A stretch of DNA of 64,000 nucleotides from Isoetes taiwanensis. Lineage: Eukaryota > Streptophyta > Lycopodiopsida > Isoetales > Isoetaceae. Numbering within the stretch: the first letter of the stretch is position 1; each line of letters starts with the position of its first letter. The position numbers and the translations under genes were made by a program. Below the pieces are notes generated by a model. That model was not told the origin of the DNA and searched no databases. It was given only the letters and a program-made list of their open reading frames with translations. The stretch is taken from NCBI GenBank assembly GCA_021234155.1, contig JAJEKV010000060.1, positions 8,082,323-8,146,322 on the forward strand, given 5' to 3'. Of the stretch, positions 23,955-34,803 are shown in pieces.

Positions 23955-24606
23955 CTAAAGTGTTTCCATCATTTTCCTTCTTCCTTTTTCCAGTGATCTG
24001 GCCATTGGGTCTCCAGTTCTTATCATAAGCTCAGCCTTTTCTCTATTCCTAGCTACTGTTCTCACCAAGGTAGACAGTTGCTCAAACTCAGAGAAGGCTC
24101 TTGAAAGAGAGAGTACATGAAAGTCTTCTGTAATTGGAACTCCAGCTGCCTCAAGGTCTGTAACAATGTTGTCATACGTTTGAAAGAAAATAGTTAGATT
24201 ATCTTCTTCCTCGAATTTTAATCTTCTCAGCTCCCTGTCAAGTAATTCAATTTGAGATGAATTTTTCACCTCATAGTTCTTTATCAAAAAATCCCACATC
24301 TCCTTGGGTGTTTTATTTTTTATTTTGAACATGATACTAGAACTTAGCTTACTAGCAATGATACATCTTGCCTGATGTGTTCTTTTTGTGTTCCTCCCAC
24401 TTGCAACAGCATTTATCAATGCCACCACTGTCTTGAGAGTTTGTTGTGCTGCTCTCACCTTCTTCAATACTTTCTCCAATCACCAGATCCCACAGTTCTT
24501 CAGCCAGCAACACATCCTTCAGTCTTTCCTTCCATGCCTGAAATCCAGCTTCTCCTTGAAATATCTCAACTTCATTGAGCAAGGAAGAACCAAGTCTAAT
24601 TGCCAT
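23955..24606 (-). pseudogene. Ty1/copia gag fragment, copy 3 (frameshifted)
   Basis: Same Gag fragment as 17669-18328. The first 80 or so residues (24606 to 24352) and the rest (24479 to 23955) are in different frames because of the 8-nt deletion near 24420, also present in copy 1. It has the same C-terminal end (METL, stop), so the truncation predates the duplications. Confidence 0.85.
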
Positions 24607-24608
24607 TC

Positions 24609-24621
24609 GGCTCTGATACCA
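24609..24621 (-). promoter_or_regulatory. Copia primer-binding site, copy 3
   Basis: TGGTATCAGAGCC on the minus strand, in the same position relative to gag and LTR as in copy 2. Confidence 0.88.
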
Positions 24622-24622
24622 A

Positions 24623-25131
24623 TGTTAAATAATGTGAGTAACAATTTAGAAACAACAATTCTAAGTAATAGATAGGCAACTAACTTCAATATAATCAGTT
24701 AAGCTAGACAATAACTTAAACTATCAATTTCAGTCCATACAACTACAATGACAATGGTCAATATTTCAAATTACTAGTATTCATTAAAAGACCATTCCCC
24801 TGCAAATATTACAGCATCGAACTCACTACTCAGTATCCATCTTGTTTTTAATTTATAGATCTGATCCTAACCACTTGCAGGCAGTTCCGGATCGATCCAA
24901 TTCGGTCGCCTCTCCTGTAGGAAGTCGTTTGATTCTATTCGGCCTCACAATGTATCTATAAATAACAAGATCTAGATTTTCATAATATTCACTGACCATA
25001 TGGTTTAACCTATGCTGTTATTTTTCAACTTTAAACCATTGAGGGTCTCAACCTTGTCTTCACCTTAACCATTGAAGTTATTAATTTCGTCTTCACAACT
25101 TGTATCCTCCTTCACATTAACATTTCCAACA
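24623..25131 (-). repeat. Copia LTR, copy 3
   Basis: 509 bp, near-identical to 18345-18854, with the same TG...CA ends and the same outer flank. Confidence 0.88.
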
Positions 25132-25716
25132 ATAGGGTGGTTGGATACATCATTCACATCACTTGGCGAAGTTTATTTTTGTTGTTATTTTATTCTTTGT
25201 TCCCTTTGTTCTGTTTGTTCTATCTGTCTTTGCATTCGTTCCTTTGCCCCTTTTATCCCATTGTTTCATTTACTTATTTCGCGTTGCTTCGTGTTTTAGT
25301 TCGATATGCTCTAGTGTTCATGCTTCCTTTGGTGTCGTTGCCGCTCATATATTAGTCTCTAGTTCTATTGTTCTGGTTACTGCACTGATCTCATCTTCCA
25401 CCTAACATCTTTTTGTTCCCTATATTCCATCAGTTGCTTTAGTTAGCTTTGTCCATATTGGTTCTATTTGGTCATTAGTCTCCTTAGCCTCCACGGTCTA
25501 TTTATTCCATTCATATCTTTTTAATTGTTTTAGTTTGGCCATTTGCTCTCGTTTTTTGTCTCTTTCTTAGCTCCATACATGAATCGTACGGTTCATTCAT
25601 TTTGCTCACGCATGTCTTTTTTGCTCCACGTCTCATTCGATCCTATTTAATTTTAGTGCTTGTTTTGCTTTAGATACTTGTCTCTTTAATCTAATTGTTC
25701 TTCATGCTCCTTTTTT
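25132..25716. repeat. Spacer F, copy 3
   Basis: Fullest version of the spacer (includes TTCATTCATTTTGCTCACGCA missing from copy 2). Non-coding. Confidence 0.7.
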
Positions 25717-28296
25717 GGGTTGCCCCTAGGGGGGCAAACCCTCGTTTATGTGGGTATGTAGGCATATCCAGGTATATGCCGGCATATGCCTAGCATATCT
25801 TGATATTTGCTAAAAAGCGGCTCTTTTTGTAAATGGTCGGTCATCCGCCCCATTCCTTCTCTCAAGGCTGTTCCTCCGTTCCGCTCGCTTCTCTTCTCAA
25901 AGCAAAAAAGCGGCGAAGATGGCTCCATCCCCGGCTTCCGGAGGCCCCCGCTGCCCTCTGTCTGTCTCTGCACATGGAGCTTTTGTTGGCTTCTTTTCGG
26001 GAATAACGAGGGATGTGAAGAACATGATTTCATGTTAAAGGGCTTTTCAAAACCAGAGTGGGATGGTAAGAATAGGTTTACGGATTGAGCTTCTTCAAAC
26101 ATAGTCGGATGTTTACGCTGGTTTTAAGTTTTTATCTGCGTCTTCAAAGCGGGGTCCAATGGTTCCGCTTCTTCAAACAAGGTATCATCCTTATCACCGC
26201 GAATTGAGCTTGATGCAGTTTGTATACTTAGAGGCGGTTTTAGCACCAGCTTCCATCAAATGCAATGTTAAGTAGGATACCTTTACCTTTCACATGCAAA
26301 AGATCTTGCATTTTTCTTGACTTGAGCACGCTTCCGAGAACCATATTACGCAAAGTGAAGATGTTTACCAAAAGATTTTAAATACTTCGGTTTCGAGCAA
26401 AACAATTGGCGGGTTGCCTCCATGTGAACAAAAGATCAGCTCAATAAGGCTGCGGCTTCAATCATTCAATATCACCGGGGCTAGGCCACCATTAGGTCCA
26501 TATTTCCTCTGGTTCATCTATCGATGATGTCTGTAGTTCTAGGAGTTGAGGTGCTTTTCTTTTAGAGGTAACCTATATTTGTTCGATTTTTGAAGTCCAT
26601 TGATTCTTCCCCTGGTGGCTATGATACGAAGGGGGTTTTACGAGTGTATATGCATTCGGGTTCTTTGCCATTTATGGATCCATGCTTGCTTGGTGTGCAC
26701 AGGTTTCATTTTTCTTGATCTTGGATTATACCCAAGCAACTTGGGTAAACAATATGTTCGAGGGCTTTTGCCTCTAGAAGGCTATGATTCTCCTAGATCC
26801 TGTTGAAATGCAAGATGCAGGGGAATGTCTTGGGTCAGGGCAGTATTATCATTTTCTGCTAGTGCTTTTGACTGGACGTTCATTTGGCAAGTATGTCATT
26901 AGTGCTTGTTTTGAAGGCATGCAACGATTGATTTTCATAGATGCTATTAAAAACTCAGTGTCTTCTTGTGGAGCAGTGGTATCTGCGGTCCTTAATAAAA
27001 AAGCTTGGTGTTCATTCAGATTCGTGCAGTTACTTATGCCAAATATGCTGTAGTTGGATATATTATGCAACATCCTGGAGTTCCGGGTATGCCTTGTGAA
27101 TCACACAAAAGGTTTGCAAATTACATGTACCTTTATCTTTGTCTTCCGCTTGGTAGGGAAAACTAGACAAAGGTTCATACTGAGCAGACAAGACTCAAAA
27201 GTGCATGTTAGATTTGGGAAGGTAAGCCTTGCCTTGTTGGAAGAGAATATAACCTTCTGCATGTTTTTTATTGATTATTTAACACAAGTTGGCAAGTTAG
27301 CTTTGGAGAAGAAACCCTTCACCAGAATCTTGCTGCCATCAATGAGAATTCATCTTAAAGACATGAACATTTGTGATGTGAGGTTATCTCTACCATTAAT
27401 ATTAGAATGTGCATCATGGGCCTCAAGAGCTTGGTATCTTGTGTTACATTTCGTTCAATAATATCATAAAGTTGATAATATTGTCTCTTTGTCTACAATT
27501 AAGAATATACGTTCATAAGAAAGACACAATATGAAAATGCTGCACTGACATTAGTTATTGCAATTACAAAGCAAAAAAAAACAATAGACCTTTCTCAAAA
27601 CAATAGACCTTGAAACCACATTGACATGTTTGGATAACATCTGGGTATAACAATCTGAAAGGAGAAATACCAAGAGTAGGTTCTTACCAGTTGCTCATGC
27701 AGTTGGTCTTTAAGTAGACATGAAGGTTTGTCTGGCACAACAACAATTCTGAAGCTAGGGCCATTAATGGTCAAGTTGGTTTTATGGCAAGGCACATTGC
27801 CTATAAATACAAAATCCTTTTGTATGAGGAAATGCAGTCGGGTGTCTAAGGTACTTATCAGTTCTCACGTCACAGATTGGGAATATAAATATGAGCCTTT
27901 ATTTCCACCTAGAAGTTACTATAAAAAATATTTTTTGTAACTTAGATGTGTGATTTACTTGCAAGATATCCAGACCAAGTAACATAGCGTTGTGTTGTTT
28001 GAGCTCTTTGAACAAGCAACCCAAAAGTTACTATAAAATTATTTTTTGGTAAATTAAATGTAATTTATTTGTAAAATATCCAAACTAAGGTAACATAGCA
28101 TTGTTTGAGAGTGGAACCTTTGAACAAGGTACGCGTTGTTTACAAAAGAAAGTACAATTTGGAAGCATTTAAGGAACATTTTCCTTTCTCTTTGGTGAAT
28201 TGAAATAGAGAGTTAAATGAATTCAAGAGCTATATGAATTCAAGAGCAAGATACTCATATATAGTATATAGATTGTGAAAACATGAGTTCACGGTT
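25717..28296. mobile_element. Element X, copy 3 (right end displaced by an insertion)
   Basis: Matches copies 1 and 2 up to ATGAGTTCACGGTTTGA at 28296. Its last 45 bp reappear at 31209-31253 after a 2.9-kb insertion. From 25800 to 26780 this copy differs heavily from the others, but almost only around CAG and CTG (for example CAGCAG becomes CGGCG). That looks like a sequencing artefact rather than age. Confidence 0.6.
27688..27800 (-). pseudogene. Intact captured exon-like fragment in element X
   Basis: On minus, 113 nt are bounded by a consensus acceptor (TTTGTATTTATAG, before 27800) and donor (GTAAGAACC, after 27688). The frame is fully open for 37 codons: NVPCHKTNLTINGPSFRIVV, then VPDKPSCLLKDQLHEQL. 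I do not recognise the protein. An internal exon with both splice signals inside a mobile unit suggests capture of a host gene piece. Whether it is spliced or transcribed cannot be told. Confidence 0.5.
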
Positions 28297-28595
28297 TGAA
28301 TATGTAGCATAATAACAGGGGTTTTTTTTGTATTTTTGTACAGTTTTTGCTATGGTTTTCATATGATTTGATGGGCGTATTGCGCGAGGTGTACTAATCA
28401 GTATATCTAGAGTGTTCCTAGTATTTTTTTGATTAAAAATCCATTTCTCCATGGTTTACCCCTAACTTTCCTTTGTGAAAAGTCGAGCGCATGCAAAGCT
28501 CGATTCTTCTATTCTAGGGTTTCTTTGTTCTTTTATTCATTCCTTTTTGTTTTTTCGTTCCGTCCCGTCTTTGGAATCAAGGATTCATTTGCCTA

Positions 28596-28696
28596 TGGCG
28601 GTCATGGAAAGACAGAAGACCTTCTTCCGAATCGTGTACTGGCACCTATGACGGTCATGGAAATATAGAAGATCTTCTTCCGAATCGTGTCTTGTA
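28596..28696. repeat. Imperfect tandem duplication, about 53-bp period
   Basis: GGTCATGGAAAGACAGAAGA and GGTCATGGAAATATAGAAGA, each followed by TCTTCCGAATCGTGT, with a short spacer between. Confidence 0.75.
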
Positions 28697-28805
28697 ATCG
28701 CAATGTAATCGTATTGTTGAAGGCATGGGCATTTCGTGTATGGTTTACTTTCGGTGATTAGGTTTGAGCTTCTTTTCTCCTCTAAGTGCGCATGGCATTT
28801 TCCAG

Positions 28806-29009
28806 GTAAATTTAATTCATGCAGATGATTCTGAAATGCCGAAATGTTCCTCAGATGCACCACCAGGAAAAGCCCTGGTTTCAAGGAAAGTAGGTGAAGA
28901 AAGAGTAATGTCTCATAAGCCATCTGTGATAAAGCAAGAAAGAGTTTTCTCTATTGAAACAAGGCCAATTCACTATATTCCAAATCCCGCAACAAGTGTC
29001 TGGAGCTAA
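28806..29009 (+). pseudogene. Terminal-exon-like fragment of an unrecognised plant gene
   Basis: After a good acceptor (CATTTTCCAG) an open frame of 67 codons runs to a TAA: VNLIHADDSEMPKCSSDAPP, later RKVGEERVMSHKPSVIKQER, ending RPIHYIPNPATSVWS. The mixed composition is protein-like and unlike its flanks. I cannot name the gene. It may be the last exon of a captured host gene. No upstream exon is recognisable. Confidence 0.4.
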
Positions 29010-29147
29010 AACATCATTGGCCAAGTGTTCACCATTCCTAGAATTGACTCAAGTTTAGTAGAAATTGAACCGTGGCATCTGATCTTGTGCTGATAATTCC
29101 AAGCTCCCAGTTAATTTCCTTCCTTTGATGTTTTGGTCAATCAAAAC

Positions 29148-30172
29148 TTGGAGTTCAGGACTTGGGTTTTCTGTGTAGTTGGAACTGGATACCGTATGTG
29201 CTTCTTGTTTGCCTTTGTCATTTTCCACAAGGCCCATTAGCAATAAGCTGAAATTCCTCTTATCTCCACAAGGCCCATTAGCAATAAGCTAAAATTCCTC
29301 TTATCTATGAATGCAACGGCAGTTGGGAAATGGTAAGAATGATAAGGAATTTATGACAGGGAATTTTATGTAGAGTAGTTGGCATTGGTTAAGAATGATA
29401 AAGAATATAAAGAAAGGGCGGCCGGTGAGCCACGAGTCATCAAATTCCCTTTGAGAACATTATACCCCGATCGTAGTTGTGGCTTCCAATAAAACCGATA
29501 TCGCGACTCACAGATTACCTTTGCATTCCGACCTTATATTTGGAAGCGGTAAACTTTATATACTATGCTGCTTTAAGAAATGATGGCAAGACCAAATGAT
29601 GTAATCATAATCACAGGTATGCATTTTTTAAAATGCCAGGGCTTGATTTTTTTTAATGTATGATCTCTATTTTATTTACTTATTCTGGTTATGCATTTGC
29701 CAATTTAGTGATGTATGATCTTTGTCTCATTTTATTTGTGCTATACATTCACGAAACATGACTCTGGGCAAAGCTATTGCACATGATCTGTCTAAGAACC
29801 AATACACTATTAGCTGGTTTTCTGTGTAGTTGGAACTGGATACCGTATGTGCTTCTTGTTTGCCTTTATCATTTTCCACAAGGCCCATTAGCAACAAGCT
29901 GAAATTCCTCTTATTTTCACAAGGCCCATTAGCAATAAGCTAAAATTCCTCTTATCTGTGAATGCAAAGGCAGTTGGGCAATGGTGAGAATGATAAGGAA
30001 TTTTATGACAGGGAACTTTATGTAGAGTAGTTGGCAGTGGTTAAGAATGATAGAGAATATAAAGAAAGGGCAGCTGAGCCCTGAGTCATGAAGAATTGTT
30101 GCAGTCCCTTTGAAAACATTTGCTGGCATCTGCAGTCGTGGCTTCCAATAAAACTGATATGCAGCTCACGGA
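29148..30172. repeat. Pair of direct repeats, about 350 bp each
   Basis: 29163-29520 and 29819-30172 share TTTCTGTGTAGTTGGAACTG through CCTTTACC with about 90% identity. Each contains a smaller 40-bp tandem repeat (CACAAGGCCCATTAGCAATA). The 300 bp between them is unrelated AT-rich sequence. Confidence 0.8.
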
Positions 30173-30479
30173 TTACCTTTACCTTACCTTTACCTTGAAG
30201 CCTCTGGACTTGGTCATCTTCTTCTTCACTCAATCGGAAAAACTAGCAAAGATCAATAAGGGATATGAAATATTGTTCGACAAAAAACATGTTCTATATT
30301 GAACTAGTAAAAACAAGGGCAATCAGAGATATTCTAATGCAGAGTTCAAGTTATTTAGAAGTGAGACCATTATTGCCATCTTCATTTTTGGGCTTAGGAG
30401 ATAATGAAGAAGAAATGAGAATATCAGACAAAAGGTACCTAGAGTGGTTAGTTAAATAAAAAACACATGTGTCATTTGG

Positions 30480-30640
30480 ATCATGAGGCTATTGCGGGAT
30501 TTTTAAGCCATTGTGGTTGGAATCCGACGTTCGATTCCCCAGGGGGGTTTTACCGCTTGTATATTTTTTGCGAATGTGTGTAAGAGATGCTTCTACAATA
30601 TTGTAAATGTGTTAAGATGTCCTACCATAAAAACCATGTT
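30480..30640 (+). mobile_element. Possible tRNA-derived SINE
   Basis: GTTCGATTCC (30529-30538) matches a pol III B box. An A-box-like AGGCTATTGCGGG lies 43 bp upstream, and CCCCAGGGGGGTTTTACCG follows. The spacing suits a tRNA-derived SINE head, but the 3' end and target duplication are not identifiable. Confidence 0.25.
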
Positions 30641-30947
30641 GTGTTCGGGCCCAAAAATACACATTACCTCATTTAACTCATTTAATACAGTCTCTCTCAT
30701 TGTTTCTAATATAATATCATTATAATTTAAACGACCTGTTTATATGCAATACCTTTTCTAAGGCGCTGAATGTGCATTGCTCTTTGGATTAGCCCAAGCT
30801 TGGGGGAGTTTGCTTTGTTAGGGACCGAAGGGCCCAAAAAAAAATTTCATATAACAAACAACACATATCTACCATTAATATTAATTAACACAAACCATTG
30901 CATTTAACACATTCAAATTAAAATCCCCCTGAAACCCCCTTTGGTTT

Positions 30948-31213
30948 GGGTGCATATTCACACGGGGGGTGACATAGGGCAGCGAGAGCCCCTAAAATGG
31001 ATGTTTCGCATGTACGAAATCAACACCATGTAGTATATTACCTCAAATCTTATAGTATTTTGTAAATCTTGTTATACAGTATAGCAAATTTTGTACATGG
31101 ATACCCCACAAACGAGGAATTTTATGTACGGTGTAGATTAAGGAATAAAGGGTGAATATGCCTATCCAACAACTCTCGATGCCCGGAGTCACCCCCCATG
31201 TGAATATGCACCC
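30948..31213. mobile_element. MITE-like element, 266 bp, 26-bp TIRs
   Basis: The left end GGGTGCATATTCACACGGGG (30948 onward) is the reverse complement of 31188-31213 with one mismatch over 26 bp. There is no coding capacity. No clean target duplication is visible because the right end fuses with element X sequence (CCCCGAAGAAG). The GGGTG start resembles the 11-kb transposon ends, but the rest of the TIR differs. Confidence 0.65.
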
Positions 31214-32815
31214 CGAAGAAGCTAGAGGGCAACCCTCCGTGCGAAGCACCTTGTTCTTTTTTGTTCTTTATTCCATTTTCTTTGTTTGGTTTTTCAAAGT
31301 TCATTGATTCTATTGTCATCTTTCCAAAGTGTTTCCTTCATTTCCTTCTTCTGTCTTCTTTTCCTATCGAGATATATTTTAATGTTGGCTCCTTTTTATC
31401 TTATGTTGATATTATCATTACATCAATAGCTTCATTTTTCTCCCTTGGTTCCCTTGACTTGTTGCTCATTTTTCTATTTGCTGTCGGTTTGATGTCATGG
31501 TATTTTTTGTTGACGTAGTATTAGTGGGTGCATTAATTCTGTTAAATTTGTGCTTTATTATTGTTGTTGTTTTGGTTTGCCATATCGTGGATTTGTTGTT
31601 TTTATCCCAACAATTCCTTTCCAATATTTTATTGCATTGTTCTATGGTTCGCTTTATGTATTTCGTTATTCAATACTCTGCTATAGTTCCTTTCCCATCT
31701 TTCACCGCATTGTTCCATTTGTTCAGTTTATGCACTTCATGGTTCCGATACTCTGGCATTCTTCACTTCCCTGTTTTGCCTCATTTCCATTATTTTGTTA
31801 CCTTTATTGTCTCATTACTCCTTTGTCACTTTTGCACTCTGTTGTTTTTTATTTTCTAGCATTCCTTACTTGCTCCTCTTTCCTCGTTCTTCTTCTTGTT
31901 CCATGTTCCTCATCAGCTTCTTATTGGTGCATTTTGTTCATTTTGCATTGATCCTAGTCGACTCAATTCTTCCTTTGGTGGCTTCATTTCATATATTCAT
32001 CTCCTTATCTTTATCTATGCATTACGTTTCAAGTTTTGTTGCATTGACTCTTATAGACTCGTTTTTTCCTTCGACGGTTTTTAAGCTTAACACAACCTTT
32101 CTTCAGGATCCAGAGTTCACAGCCGGCTGTAAGCTCACTTGGCAGCAGATATTCAGTCAGGACAGTGGAATGAGGGCAATGGTTACAGCATTGACTAGGG
32201 TAAAACAGTTTGCGAAAGAATGGGGGAGGCAAAAGGCTTTGGCTCAACGTCTACTTGGATGCCTTATATGCGGAACTGGAGTCTCTTAGAGGGCGGGTCT
32301 CTGATGGCTTGCATGAGCAGCAGGTGCTTCGTCAGATCGAGGTTGAGGAGGAGGCCAAGGTGTCACATGCCAGGGTCAAAGTGGGTTTGACGTGGTTGAA
32401 GCAGTCGGACACTTGCTCTCAAGTCTTTTTCCGAGCAGCCCGCCAGAAGAAGTATGCAGCAGCCATGACGGACATAGTTACACCCCAGGGAGTGTTGTTG
32501 CGCCTTCGTAGCAGCGCACTATGAAACATTTTTCAAGGAGAGCCCGCTTCCCTCACAGAGCGTTTTTCAAGAGCTGGTGCTGGCCAAGGTTTCGCCAAGA
32601 ATCTCAGGGCTTCTACATTTCATGTTTGTTTGGTTTCTTGTTTATTCAAATTTGACATGTTGACCCCATAATCGTTTTATCATAATCCTTCAATCCTGCT
32701 GCCTTTTGTCTATCAGTTTGACCTCGGCTGCTTTTGCGTCCATTCAAGTCCTCCTATTCCATTTGTTCTATTGCTCCATCTTATTTGACACGCCTCATTG
32801 ACTCTATCCATCCAT
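31209..32815. repeat. End of element X and unit B, copy 4
   Basis: 31209-31253 is the displaced right end of element X. 31254-32815 is unit B, closest to the copy at 4843-6414. Pyrimidine-rich, non-coding apart from the LINE fragment. Confidence 0.75.
32074..32607 (+). pseudogene. Internal LINE ORF2 fragment (family A), cleaner copy
   Basis: Same fragment as 5667-6205 and less damaged: FTAGCKLTWQQIFSQDSGMR, then VKQFAKEWGRQKALAQRL, SLRGRVSDGLHEQQVLRQIE, ARVKVGLTWLKQSDTCSQVF, FFRAARQKKYAAAMTDIVTP. It covers the end of the endonuclease-RT linker of a plant LINE, matched by 59093-59520 (VKPFAKNWGRQRVAANRG). Frameshifts remain. There is no RT core and no tail. Confidence 0.75.
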
Positions 32816-34083
32816 CGCGTTCTAATATCGTTGGAGGTTTTGACATGCTATGGGCTCCGTTCACATTGCAGCTTTTGGATCAGTTAGTTATCCATTGCTT
32901 TTAATGTTCTTTGATTGGTTTTTGAGTTTTTCAATTATACTCCATCAGATCTTCTGATCCATTCTTGCTGTATCCTGTATTTTTCCCCTTCATTGTTTTT
33001 TCCCCTTAATCGGGTCAGAGTTTTCCCTTATCGTTGTTCCCCCTTGATCCATAGCTGAATCTGGTTTCCCGCCAATCAAGTTGTATTGTTTGTCCTATTT
33101 TCTATCCTCTTGTTTTTGGCATTGTGGGCTTCTGCAATCTTCCTTTGTAACTTCGATTGCCCTGGTTTGTGTGTCGCTTGCCAATTTTTGCTTCATTTTT
33201 TCTTCTCGATTGGGATTGCTTAGCTTCTGTGCACAAAAAATCCTACCACATAATCAGTAGGAGTTTGCATATCCATCTGTTGACAATTCATAAAATATGC
33301 ATCGCACTTTCCTCAAGGGTAAGAAAGCCAAGTACATCGTGGATCATTAGAGGAAAATCTCCTATCTCTTGGGCCATCATACCAGAACCTTCTAGCTAAG
33401 GGTGCTCAAAAAGCCTACACAACCTATAGGGAACAACATCACTTTTGAGCAATACATACAATAGTTGCAGCAGCTCTCAGGAGGCTCAAGCAGCAATACC
33501 CTCGCATATAGGTCCGGCGCTGGAAATCAGAGAGGAAGATATTATCCAAGGCCTACAATGTCTTGCCAATGGGAAGGTATCAGACTTAGACGACATGCAG
33601 ACATAATTGCTCAACCGCCTAATCATGTGTCAAGGGCCTTGACTGGCTTAGGATAGGAGACTTGTTCCGATTGTAGAGGGATCCATGGTATGCAGATCTA
33701 CCAGAGATCCATAGCAAGCTAGGCCTAATACTTTGCCACTACGAGAGGTCAAGGTAGAAGATAGGGCGTCCCCATCCAAGGATTGTACCGTGGCATTACC
33801 GCTCATGAAAGCACATGACCCACACACCATAATGTAATCAATGTCTATCCTTCTTGATGCAACATGAAACAATGGTGAAAAAGTGACGCGAAGATGCAAT
33901 TATCATATTTTTGATATTGATGCCTAGATTATCTTATAGTCTATTTTATTGAACTAGCTGCCAAAGACCGTCTATGCCTTTGGCATAACCGATTGCACAT
34001 CTTGCAAAAGTGTGTTTGCGGTTGACACTTGTTTCTAATACATTCTAGAAGAAAATTCACAGCATGTCAATAAATAAAAGTGT
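32816..34083. repeat. Unit B', copy 2
   Basis: Near-identical to 6415-7679. It ends at the insertion point of the large transposon. Confidence 0.8.
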
Positions 34084-34087
34084 CATA
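34084..34087. repeat. Left CATA target-site duplication
   Basis: CATA here and at 45221-45224. Single at 7680-7683 in the uninterrupted copy. Confidence 0.9.
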
Positions 34088-34117
34088 GGGTGTAAATTTG
34101 ATAGTGGTACCCCAAAA
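34088..34117 (+). repeat. Left terminal inverted repeat
   Basis: 30 bp, identical to the reverse complement of 45191-45220. Followed by GCGCGAAAGCACCAAGCACC, which resembles the sequence behind the 60937 end. Confidence 0.92.
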
Positions 34118-34297
34118 TGCGCGAAAGCACCAAGCACCTAAATTCGAGCAGTGACAGTTTTTTTTCAGAGGACATCATTTGCCTCGTTTCCCGCGCGCCC
34201 TTTCTTTATTCTGCCCCAATTTCGAATCCCCTGTTTCCGAATCCTCTTCCTTGATCACCAATTCCGTCACACAATCCTTTGATCCGTTCAATTTACA

Positions 34298-34444
34298 ATG
34301 GCGAGCGGTGACCGAGCAAGATTTTTCATAGACATTCATGGACTTTCGGTGAAGGATTGCGACTGCTTTGAAAGTAAAATGGTTGGAAGAGAATGTAACA
34401 GATGCACAATGGGCCTCGGTTTGGCAAGAAGGCCCAAGCAATAA
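34298..34444 (+). CDS. Candidate first exon of accessory gene, Cys-rich
   Basis: ATG at 34298 opens 48 codons: MASGDRARFFIDIHGLSVKD, then CDCFESKMVGRECNRCTMGL, with a CxC and a CxxC. It stops at 34442. It sits 210 bp inside the left TIR, as the first exon of the plus-strand unit does in the second family member (61270). A link to the next block needs splicing or a frame repair. Function unknown. Confidence 0.35.
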   Translation: MASGDRARFFIDIHGLSVKDCDCFESKMVGRECNRCTMGLGLARRPKQ

Positions 34445-34479
34445 GATGAAAGTTTCCATGATCCAACCTGGGTTCCCGA

Positions 34480-34803
34480 AAAATTGGACGGTTGTTGAAA
34501 AAATTATATCAAAAGGAAACTATGCCAAACAATGAAGTGAGAAAGCAGGTAGCTTATGCTTTTGCATGGGAAAATTGTGATACTGCCATTTCAAACCCTG
34601 CAAAGCACAAGATCAATTGGGCCTCTTTTGGGGCTCAAGTTATGAAGTATAGAAATTGCAGGTCTAGTAGAGGAAAGGATGTCCAAGTTGCCACTTCTAG
34701 CAAAGTTACTTGCTTAGAAAGTTCAAAATTAGACCACTCTGCTTTAAAAGAGAACTTTGAATTGATTAAGGAAGCTGTAAATAAGCTTGAAAGTCGTATT
34801 TAA
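34480..34803 (+). CDS. Accessory gene, N-terminal 'EVRK...NWA' domain
   Basis: Open frame LLKKLYQKETMPNNEVRKQV, then AYAFAWENCDTAISNP and HKINWASFGAQVMKYRN, ending LKENFELIKEAVNKLESRI. It aligns with the second family member at 61600-61790: LLSKIYPEGLKNREVRKTVS, then FLFAFNNCKRAKQDPENF and KVNWAAVAAKSRAYSS. The shared pattern is L.K.Y......EVRK.V...FA..NC..A...P...K.NWA. Such small helical domains are common in DNA-binding proteins, but I cannot name this one. The upstream frame has stops, and the downstream continuation is displaced by the 4.5-kb nested segment. Confidence 0.6.
   Translation, partial: KIGRLLKKLYQKETMPNNEVRKQVAYAFAWENCDTAISNPAKHKINWASFGAQVMKYRNCRSSRGKDVQVATSSKVTCLESSKLDHSALKENFELIKEAVNKLESRI

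Larger units (their letters stand above)
28297..31208. mobile_element. Composite 2.9-kb insertion in copy 3
   Basis: Compared with copies 1 and 2, this DNA stands in place of 10-11 bp (TTTAGCTACTT) near the right end of element X. It holds an exon-like 3' end (28806-29009), two copies of a roughly 350-bp repeat, a possible SINE, and a MITE-like element whose right end coincides with the junction. The shared CACCCCGAAG at the junction suggests repair or recombination at microhomology. Between these parts I see no gene. Confidence 0.55.

Noticed and set aside
34175-34459. Minus-strand 94-codon frame near the left TIR
   Set aside because: Opposes the conserved accessory unit and has no similarity in the second family member.
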